This document shows, piece after piece, positions 57,792 to 64,000 of a stretch of DNA of 64,000 bases (position 1 is the first letter of the stretch; each line of letters opens with the position of its first letter). Both the position numbers and the translations under genes were made by a program. The notes beneath the pieces were generated by a model. It was not told where the DNA came from. It ran no database searches and saw only the letters and a list, made by a program, of their open reading frames with translations. Source of the DNA: CALBPI01 sp039821605 (lineage in GTDB: Bacteria > Pseudomonadota > Gammaproteobacteria > Steroidobacterales > Woeseiaceae); NCBI GenBank assembly GCA_039821605.1, contig JBCBNV010000004.1, positions 372,001 to 436,000 on the forward strand. The letters are read 5' to 3'.

Positions 57792-58877
57792 CTAGTCGCC
57801 GGGCGTGATGATGATTCCGAGGTCGGGCGCAGGGGTGCCCGCAAGCACTTCGCGGTAGCTCGATTCGAGCGCCGGGATGCCCGCGCGGTGTTCGTAGCGC
57901 AGCCAGTCCGCGCTCTTGACCGAGGCGTCACGCCAGAACGCGTAGGCGCGTTGCTCAAACACGCCGGGCCCCCAGTCCTTGGCGCGCTTTAGCATGTGGC
58001 CCGGCGCGAAGAACATCTGGCTGCGTTCGGCGATGAAGCCTTCGGTCATCTGGTTGTCGTCGTAGTGGGTCAGGCCGACGTTCGATGTAAACCGCATGTT
58101 GTCGCCCAGGTGGGTGTGCAGCGCGGCGAGCACGGTGCCGTTGCCCGACATGTCGACGATGACCGTGGGTTTGCCGGCGTCAATGCTGTCGATCGCGTCG
58201 TAGCTGACCGTGTGCGTGTAGAGGCCCAAGCCCTTGACGCGTTCGACGTTGCCGGGTGAGGTCAGGCCGATGACATCGCGCCCGCCGCTGTCGGCCGCCA
58301 GCGCATAAGCGAGGCCAATCGCCGTCTTCGATGAGGCGCTCGGAATGATGACCTGGCTCGCGCCGAAATAGTCATTGTCGACGAGGTAGTCGTAGAGGCA
58401 GTAAGACGTCGCGTAGAGCGGAAACAGCAGCATGCGCGCGTCGTCGAGTTGTGGTTCGTAGTGCGGCTCATGGCTGCAGCGCGCGTAGCCGTTGTAGACG
58501 GGTGGTAGTGCGGCTCGGTGCTCAATGCCGTCGGTAAGGCGCTGCTCGGCGACCTTGCCGGGTTCCATGACCAGATGCGTACCCATGGGCCAGTAGCCGT
58601 AGAAGCGCTCGCCCACTTCAACCTCGGGGTGCTTGCTTTCGACGACGTTGGCAAAGCCCCAGATCGGGATCACGCCCCAGCCGTCGTCGGCCGGGAAGAA
58701 TTGCCAGTAGCCGATCTTCTCGCCCACCACACCGTAGGTGATGTTGTTGGCACTCAGACCAAAGCGGTCGACGGCACACAGAACCTGGCCGTCCGCGAGT
58801 GGCGCTAGCTCGCGCTCTGTGACTCGTGTCGTGGTGAGATCGTCCTTGCGGACTTCGAGCGTCTTGGCGGTGGTCAT
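57792..58877 (-). CDS. DUF2855 family protein
   Basis: 361 residues. The start TLEVRKDDLTTTRVTERELA, the GYWQFFPADDGWGVIPIWGF region and the GKP-VDMSGNGTVL segment follow DUF2855 proteins. Their fold is MDR-like, although activity is undescribed. The GHML/FFAPGHMLKR segment is also typical. ATG 58877 is used, 2 bases after the stop of the TIGR03084 gene. It is the last gene of the acyl-CoA carboxylase operon in the window, which suggests a role in the same branched-acyl catabolism. Confidence 0.85.
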   Translation of the reverse strand: MTTAKTLEVRKDDLTTTRVTERELAPLADGQVLCAVDRFGLSANNITYGVVGEKIGYWQFFPADDGWGVIPIWGFANVVESKHPEVEVGERFYGYWPMGTHLVMEPGKVAEQRLTDGIEHRAALPPVYNGYARCSHEPHYEPQLDDARMLLFPLYATSYCLYDYLVDNDYFGASQVIIPSASSKTAIGLAYALAADSGGRDVIGLTSPGNVERVKGLGLYTHTVSYDAIDSIDAGKPTVIVDMSGNGTVLAALHTHLGDNMRFTSNVGLTHYDDNQMTEGFIAERSQMFFAPGHMLKRAKDWGPGVFEQRAYAFWRDASVKSADWLRYEHRAGIPALESSYREVLAGTPAPDLGIIITPGD

Positions 58878-58879
58878 GT

Positions 58880-59692
58880 TCAGGCTCCGGGATGTTGGAG
58901 AAAGCGCGTGCCGGGTGCGGGCGGCGGCGTGGGCGGGCCAGCAAAACACTGCGCGATGTGCATCCAGCGCTCGGCCGTGTCGCCCGCGACGATGAGGTCT
59001 GTGTCGACCACGTTGCGGGTTTGCGTCACGACCTGGCAAAACTCAGTGGCGCTGCCCGTGATGCTGGTATCGGAAGCCGGGTCACCCAATTCCCACTGCG
59101 CGCCCGAGGGCGCGGTGAGCGTGACGCGTGGTACGACCTCCGGAACATCGAGCCCGTTGATCTTGTGGTTGAACGCAAACGTGTTCACGCCCAGCACGGC
59201 GATGGAGTAGATGCGATCGGTGTCCGTTCGTTCTACGCCGAAGCAGTCGAACACGGCCTGCCCGTGCGCCCAGGTCTCCATGAGCCTTGCGCTGATGCAG
59301 GAGCGTGCACTCATGTCGGGCCCGCCCCAGCGCACGCGCGTCTTGGGATCGGCATTGGCGTATACCTCGGCCGTTGCCGCGACGCTTTGCTGCCAGGCGT
59401 CGAGGATGGACGTGGCCGACTTCTCGGCCAGAAGCCCACGCTCGAAAGCGCGCAGGCCGCCCGGTTCGTGCATGGCCGCAACGACATTGGAGAAGAAGGC
59501 CGTGAAGGCGTCGCCATCGGTCAGCGTCAGCGCCGCTGCATCGTTCCAGATGTAGAGATGGCCCAGCACATCGGCGACGCTCCAGTCCTTGAACTGTGTG
59601 CGCGTGAGCAGTGTGGCTTCGTCGAGGTCGGCGACGAGCGCATTGAGCGCGTCGCTTTCCTCCCGAAACGCGGTGACGACATCGTCGCTCAT
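58880..59692 (-). CDS. TIGR03084 family (DinB/maleylpyruvate-isomerase-like) metal-binding protein
   Basis: 270 residues. The N-terminal four-helix part has DWSVADVLGHLYIWND (His of the metal site) and later RLMETWAHGQAVFDCFG, with HKINGL; these fit DinB/MDMPI-like metal sites and TIGR03084. Function unknown. It overlaps the biotin carboxylase gene by ATGA and leads to the DUF2855 gene, so it belongs to the acyl-CoA carboxylase operon. Confidence 0.85.
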   Translation of the reverse strand: MSDDVVTAFREESDALNALVADLDEATLLTRTQFKDWSVADVLGHLYIWNDAAALTLTDGDAFTAFFSNVVAAMHEPGGLRAFERGLLAEKSATSILDAWQQSVAATAEVYANADPKTRVRWGGPDMSARSCISARLMETWAHGQAVFDCFGVERTDTDRIYSIAVLGVNTFAFNHKINGLDVPEVVPRVTLTAPSGAQWELGDPASDTSITGSATEFCQVVTQTRNVVDTDLIVAGDTAERWMHIAQCFAGPPTPPPAPGTRFLQHPGA

Positions 59693-61662
59693 TCGGCCTC
59701 CGGCTCGAGTTCGATCAACAGGGCGTCGGCGTCCACCTGGTCACCCTCCGCGCAGTGTACCGCGCTCACGCGGCCGTCCCTTGGTGCCGCGATGGCGTGT
59801 TGCATCTTCATGGCCTCGACCACGGCAACACGCTGGTCGGCGCTCACGCTGTCGCCAACGGCGACATCAACGGACATTACCTTGCCGTGCATGGGTGCGA
59901 CGACGGTATCGCCACTCTGATCCGCATCGGCGGCACCCGACTGCGCGAGGGCAACAGGCCCGGCGAATTCGGCGCAGGACAGATACAGCGCGTCGTCGTC
60001 GAGCAGTGCGTCGAGATCGATGAGGGCGCCGGCTGACTCGACGGTCAGCCGACCCGCCGCCTCGCCGACAACGGTCAGCGTGTCCAGATCGCCATCAACG
60101 TCAACGGCGTAGCTGCCGCCGCCCAATGCCGTGATCTGGACGTTTGACTCGGCGGCGAACGGGCAGCTCACGGCCAGCGGCGCCGCGCTCGACCAGTCTT
60201 CGAGCTCGTCGTTGATGCGGGGTGCGCTCGCCAGCGCCTGTGCCATGCGCGCGCGGTACCAGGCGACCGCGGCCAGTCGCAGGACGGCCGCGTCGTCGTC
60301 GGTGCTGGGCCGCGGCGCGTGGTCGTCGATGAAGTGCGTGGTGGCTTCGCCGGCCCGAAACGCCGGGTGCTCGAGCGCCGCGCGCAGGAAGTCCCGGTTG
60401 TGGGTGATGCCCAGCAGCACGGTCTCCTCCAGCGCCGTGACGAGGCGGCGCCGCGCCGTCGCGCGGTCACGACCGTGTGCGATGATCTTGGCCAGCAGCG
60501 GATCGTAATGCGGTGAGATGACGTCGCCCGTCTCGATGCCCGCATCGGTGCGCACACCCGCCGCGGGGCGCCACAAGGCGATGTCGCCCGTCTGCGGCAG
60601 GAAGTCGCGTGCGGGGTCTTCGGCATACAGGCGCACTTCGATCGAATGCCCGGCCAACCGCACCGCGTCCTGCCCGAACGGCAGTGGGCGCCCCTCGGCG
60701 ACATCCAGCTGCAAGGCCACGAGGTCGAGACCCGTGATCGATTCCGTCACGGGGTGCTCGACCTGCAAACGCGTGTTCATCTCCAGGAAGTAGAAGCGGC
60801 CGTCGGCGTCGAGCAAAAACTCGACCGTGCCGGCACCGCGATAGTCGATGTCCGCCGCCGCGGCGACGGCCGCAGCGCCCATGCGCGCCCGCAGCTCGGC
60901 GTCGACGGCCGGGCTCGGCGCCTCTTCGATGACCTTCTGGTGGCGGCGTTGCACGGAGCAGTCGCGTTCGCCCAGGTGCAGTACGGTGCCGTGCGCGTCA
61001 GCCAGCACCTGCACTTCGACGTGACGCGGTGCGACAACGGCGCGCTCAAGGATGAGCTGGTCCGAGCCGAACGCGGACAGCGCCTCAGCGCGCGCGATCG
61101 AGAGCGCATTGGCCAGCGCGTCTTCGTGTTCCACGATGCGTATGCCGCGGCCGCCACCACCAGCAGCGGCCTTGACCATGACGGGATAGCCGATCTTCGC
61201 GGCAGCCTGCGTCAGCGCCGTGTCATCCTGGGCGTCGCCGTCATAGCCGGGGACGCAGGGCACACCGGCGGCCTGCATGCGTTGGCGCGCTGCGGCCTTG
61301 TTGCCCATGAGCGCGATGGCCTCCACGCCAGGGCCGATGAAGATGAGCCCCGCAGCCTCGCAGGCTGCGGCGAACTCGGCGTTCTCCGAGAGAAAGCCGT
61401 ATCCCGGGTGCACGGCGTCGGCATCGGTGGCCACGGCTGCCGCGACGATGCGCTCGATATCGAGATAGGACTCGCCGACGGGCGGCGGGCCGATGGGCAG
61501 GGCGACGTCGGCTGCCGCAACATGCGGCGTGCCCGCGTCCGCGTCGGAGTAGATGGCGATCGTCGTGCGGCCCGTCGCGCGCAGCGTACGCGCGATGCGG
61601 CAGGCGATCTCGCCTCGGTTCGCGATGAGCACGCGCGAGATGGGTCGGAGCGCGGCGTTCAC
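59689..61662 (-). CDS. acyl-CoA carboxylase biotin-containing (alpha) subunit
   Basis: 657 residues from the GTG at 61662, whose GTGA overlaps the hydratase stop (a GTG at 61671 is an alternative). The biotin carboxylase domain (about 8-450) has IANRGEIACRI, the ATP-loop KAAAGGGGRGIRIV, HVEVQVLADAHG and EMNTRLQVEHPVTE. The C-terminal biotinyl domain has VVEAMKMQHAIAAP with the biotin Lys. It carboxylates the biotin that its beta subunit (encoded two genes upstream) uses. Size and order fit methylcrotonyl- or geranyl-CoA-type carboxylases. Confidence 0.93.
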   Translation of the reverse strand: MNAALRPISRVLIANRGEIACRIARTLRATGRTTIAIYSDADAGTPHVAAADVALPIGPPPVGESYLDIERIVAAAVATDADAVHPGYGFLSENAEFAAACEAAGLIFIGPGVEAIALMGNKAAARQRMQAAGVPCVPGYDGDAQDDTALTQAAAKIGYPVMVKAAAGGGGRGIRIVEHEDALANALSIARAEALSAFGSDQLILERAVVAPRHVEVQVLADAHGTVLHLGERDCSVQRRHQKVIEEAPSPAVDAELRARMGAAAVAAAADIDYRGAGTVEFLLDADGRFYFLEMNTRLQVEHPVTESITGLDLVALQLDVAEGRPLPFGQDAVRLAGHSIEVRLYAEDPARDFLPQTGDIALWRPAAGVRTDAGIETGDVISPHYDPLLAKIIAHGRDRATARRRLVTALEETVLLGITHNRDFLRAALEHPAFRAGEATTHFIDDHAPRPSTDDDAAVLRLAAVAWYRARMAQALASAPRINDELEDWSSAAPLAVSCPFAAESNVQITALGGGSYAVDVDGDLDTLTVVGEAAGRLTVESAGALIDLDALLDDDALYLSCAEFAGPVALAQSGAADADQSGDTVVAPMHGKVMSVDVAVGDSVSADQRVAVVEAMKMQHAIAAPRDGRVSAVHCAEGDQVDADALLIELEPEAE

Positions 61663-62456
61663 GGTTGCCACCCCGGCTTACGCTTGGCGACGAACGCTGC
61701 CATCCCCTCGCGCCCTTCATCGCTCTGCAGGCATTGCCGGAACACGGTCGCGGCGTGACTCACGTAGGCCTCTGCATCGATGGGCGCGAGCGTGTGCAAC
61801 AAGCGCTTCGTGGCTGCGTTGGCGCCCGGCGCGCAGGCAAGCACCTCGGCGCGGAGCTTGGTTTCGGCCACATCGAGTGCGGCGGTATCTGCGACAAGCT
61901 CATCGGCAATGCCCAGCTCGAACGCTGCGTCGCCGTCGAACTGCGCGCCCGTCAGCATGAGCCGCCGCGCGACGGGAAGGCCCGCACGCGCGACCACAAA
62001 CGGCGCGATCTGCGCGGGCACGATGCCAAGCCGCGTTTCGGTCAATGCGAAGCGGCAGTCCGACGTCACGATGGTCAGGTCACCGGCACAGGCGAGACCC
62101 ATGCCACCCGCCATCGCCGCACCGTGCACGGCCATGATGGTGGTCTGCGGCATCGTGGCGACGCGGTGGAACAGGGTGCCCGCAGCGCGGCTCGAGGCCT
62201 CGATCGCCGCGGCGGCCTCGGGATCGTCGAGACTGCGGCCGAAGCCCTTGAGGTCGCCGCCCGCGCAGAACACCCGGCCCTGGCCGCGCATAGTGATGCC
62301 ACGGATGCTGGTGTCGTTAGCCGTGGCGTCGAGCAGCGCCTGCAACTCGGCCACCATGTCACGCGATAGCGCGTTTCGCGCGTCGGGGCGCGCCAGTGCG
62401 ATGGTGAGCCAGTCGCCATCGCGCGCAGATTCGATGGTCGTCGCGGTGTCGCTCAC
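61659..62456 (-). CDS. enoyl-CoA hydratase/isomerase family protein
   Basis: 265 residues. Crotonase signatures are RPDARNALSRDMVAELQALL, FCAGGDLKGFGRSL and the oxyanion loop VHGAAMAGGMGLACAGDLTI, followed by EXRLGIVPAQ. It would hydrate an unsaturated acyl-CoA, and sits between the carboxylase subunits as in the liu (leucine) and atu (acyclic terpene) clusters. GTG 62456 is chosen with CGAGGA upstream, 1 base after the carboxyltransferase stop. Confidence 0.92.
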   Translation of the reverse strand: MSDTATTIESARDGDWLTIALARPDARNALSRDMVAELQALLDATANDTSIRGITMRGQGRVFCAGGDLKGFGRSLDDPEAAAAIEASSRAAGTLFHRVATMPQTTIMAVHGAAMAGGMGLACAGDLTIVTSDCRFALTETRLGIVPAQIAPFVVARAGLPVARRLMLTGAQFDGDAAFELGIADELVADTAALDVAETKLRAEVLACAPGANAATKRLLHTLAPIDAEAYVSHAATVFRQCLQSDEGREGMAAFVAKRKPGWQP

Positions 62457-62457
62457 A

Positions 62458-64000
62458 TCAGATCCTCGCCACGCCAAAACTGTTGGGCTTCGTCGTGCGA
62501 CGGCGCGCCTCGCGCACGGTCTCGAGCAAAAAGCCTGTGGCGCGACGTGTATCGCGCGGGTCGATCATGCCGTCGTCTAGCAGGTGGCCCGAGGTGTAGA
62601 ACGCGTCCGACTGTCCGTCGAACAGCGCCGCGAGCTGCTGCTCCTGTTGTGCGATGGTCGCCTCGTCTAGTGTCTGCCCCTTGGCCTTGGCGGCGCCGCG
62701 CATGACGATGGACATGGTTTGCGCCGCCTGTTCGCCGCCCATGACGCCCGTGCTCGCATTGGGCCAGGTGATCAGAAAGTCGGGGTCCATACCGCGCCCG
62801 CACATGCCGTAGTTGCCGGCGCCGTAGCTCGCGCCGATGTTCACGGTGATGCGCGGCACCGAGATGTTGGTGACCGCCTGGATCATTTTGGCGCCGTGCT
62901 TGATCATGCCGCCCTGCTCGTAGCGCTTGCCGACGAGATAACCTGTGGTGTTCTGCAGAAACACGATGGGCAGGTCGGACTGATCGCAGAGCTGCAGGAA
63001 CTGCGTGACCTTCGCAGCGCCGTCTGGGTCGATGGGGGCATTGTTCGAAACGATGCCGCAACCGATACCGAAGATCTCGGCCTGCACACAGACGGTGCTG
63101 ACACCGAAGCCTGGTTTGAAGTCGAGAAAATCGGAACCGTCCACGCTGCGCCCAACGACCTCGCGCACTTCGTAAGGCACGCGGTAGTCGATGGGCACGA
63201 TGCCTGCGATCTCGTCGGGGTCGAGCGCGGGTGGCGCCGCCTCGCGCGGGCGCGCGGGTCCGAGCCGGTCATTCCAGTGTAGCCTGGCGACGATCTCACG
63301 GCCGATGCGCGTCGCGTGCGCATCGTCGTCGGCGAGGTACTCGACGAGGCCCGAGACTTCCGCGTGCATGCGCGCACCGCCCAGTTCCTCGTCGGTGGCG
63401 ATTTCGCCCGTGGCGGCCTTGAGCAGCGGCGGCCCCGCCAGGAAGGCCTTGGCGCGGTCGCGCACGGCGACGACGTAGTCGCTCATGCCGGGCATGTAGG
63501 CGCCGCCGGCCGTCGATGACCCGTGCAGGATGTTCACGACGGGAATGCCTGCCGCGCTGAGCCGCGCCAGGTTGGCAAAGAAGGTGCCGCCTTTGACGAA
63601 TCCGCCCACGGTGTACTGCATGAGGTTGGCGCCCGCGCTCTCCACGAGGTGCACGAAAGGCAGCTTCTGGCGCAGTGCGATTTCCTGCGCCCGGAAGACT
63701 CGGTAGGCCGTGGCCTCGGTCAGCGAGCCCGCCTGGATCCCACTGTCGCTGACGCTGAGCATGCAGCGCGTGCCCGCGACAAAACCGATGCCCACAATGA
63801 CGTTGCCACCCGGCAGTGAGCGTTCCTCGGGCTGGCCGTCCTGCAGATAGCCCGCGAGGTTACCGATGTCGAAAAATGGCATGCCCGGGTCGAGGATGCT
63901 CGAGAGTCGTTCACGCGGCAGCAGCTGGCCGCGCGACTCGAAACGCTCGCGCCGCCTTTCCGACACGGCGGCACCGCGTGTGTTCAGCGTGTGCAGTCGC
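62458..64000 (-). CDS. acyl-CoA carboxylase carboxyltransferase (beta) subunit, 5' end outside window
   Basis: At least 514 residues; the open frame runs to the right edge and the true start is beyond it. It is in frame without stops from the edge, through RLHTLNTRG, into the conserved GQLLPRERLSSILDPG. Carboxyltransferase motifs are LHGSSTAGGAYMPGMSDYV, FLAGPPLLKAATGE and NYGMCGRGMDPDFLITWPN, with GVMGGEQAA. It transfers the carboxyl from biotin to an acyl-CoA. The sequence is not a textbook MCC beta, so substrate (3-methylcrotonyl, geranyl or another branched enoyl-CoA) is left open. First gene in the window of an operon with hydratase and alpha subunit. Confidence 0.9.
   Translation of the reverse strand, partial: RLHTLNTRGAAVSERRRERFESRGQLLPRERLSSILDPGMPFFDIGNLAGYLQDGQPEERSLPGGNVIVGIGFVAGTRCMLSVSDSGIQAGSLTEATAYRVFRAQEIALRQKLPFVHLVESAGANLMQYTVGGFVKGGTFFANLARLSAAGIPVVNILHGSSTAGGAYMPGMSDYVVAVRDRAKAFLAGPPLLKAATGEIATDEELGGARMHAEVSGLVEYLADDDAHATRIGREIVARLHWNDRLGPARPREAAPPALDPDEIAGIVPIDYRVPYEVREVVGRSVDGSDFLDFKPGFGVSTVCVQAEIFGIGCGIVSNNAPIDPDGAAKVTQFLQLCDQSDLPIVFLQNTTGYLVGKRYEQGGMIKHGAKMIQAVTNISVPRITVNIGASYGAGNYGMCGRGMDPDFLITWPNASTGVMGGEQAAQTMSIVMRGAAKAKGQTLDEATIAQQEQQLAALFDGQSDAFYTSGHLLDDGMIDPRDTRRATGFLLETVREARRRTTKPNSFGVARI

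Noticed and set aside
1..64000. Prophage, transposase or integron
   Set aside because: No integrase, transposase, phage structural gene or paired terminal repeats were seen.

Overview
The window is about 64 kb of GC-rich, densely coding bacterial chromosome. The gene content points to a Gram-negative, probably marine or soil gammaproteobacterium: a TonB-dependent receptor, several outer-membrane or periplasmic lipoproteins, a rhombotarget-type lipoprotein with a GlyGly-CTERM tail (rhombosortase systems are mainly gammaproteobacterial), c-type cytochromes, and acyl-CoA catabolism. The species cannot be named from the sequence. No rRNA, tRNA, phage, insertion sequence or CRISPR was seen.

Layout. 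0-6.2 kb: housekeeping and accessory genes. These are a TetR regulator (cut by the window edge), a di-iron hydroxylase with a GNAT enzyme, Ada with a PEP-mutase-like enzyme, and an indoleamine 2,3-dioxygenase divergent from an Lrp/AsnC regulator. 6.3-18.7 kb: a block of exported proteins. It holds a duplicated beta-sandwich/DUF11 protein, a 2150-residue protein that fuses a galactose/glyoxal-oxidase-type copper-radical oxidase to a di-haem peroxidase-like module and many adhesion domains, a second di-haem peroxidase with a YtkA/FixH-like domain, and a cadherin/FG-GAP lipoprotein. A 290-base leader rich in hairpins precedes the giant gene. 18.7-25.1 kb: a NarL-type two-component pair, an SRPBCC protein, an oligopeptidase B-like lipoprotein and an atypical SDR.

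25.1-31 kb: a probable envelope-stress locus. A PspA/IM30 protein, a polytopic membrane protein and a rhombotarget lipoprotein form one operon; a DUF2167 protein, a membrane protein and a J-like protein form a second. An XRE regulator is divergent, with a perfect GTACAA-N5-TTGTAC palindrome between. 31-39.3 kb: a membrane-anchored patatin, HDOD and HD-GYP signalling proteins, an exported PqqB-like hydrolase, an orphan P-loop ATPase and two lower-GC small genes.

39.3-52.4 kb: a catabolic island for an unidentified hydrophobic substrate. It has an acyl-CoA dehydrogenase, Rieske oxygenase, HMG-CoA-synthase-like/DUF35 protein, SCP2-type thiolase, two SDRs, an AhpD-like protein, a TonB receptor, a haem-quinoprotein resembling polyvinyl-alcohol dehydrogenase and a VOC protein. 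Dispersed REP-like repeats, including a 27-bp tandem array, occur only between 45.9 and 54.1 kb. 52.5-57.8 kb: ThuA-like, ICMT-like, paired YeeE/YedE transporters, an FAD monooxygenase, an MDR oxidoreductase and OsmC. 57.8-64 kb: a leftward acyl-CoA carboxylase operon (carboxyltransferase, hydratase, biotin subunit, TIGR03084 protein, DUF2855 protein), cut by the right edge.

The strongest candidate for something new is the oxidase-peroxidase fusion cluster at 6.3-18.7 kb. An H2O2-producing copper-radical site and a possible H2O2-using di-haem site sit in one exported polypeptide, with a second di-haem peroxidase encoded 4 bases downstream. All family calls are by eye from motifs and remembered family features; no database search was run.
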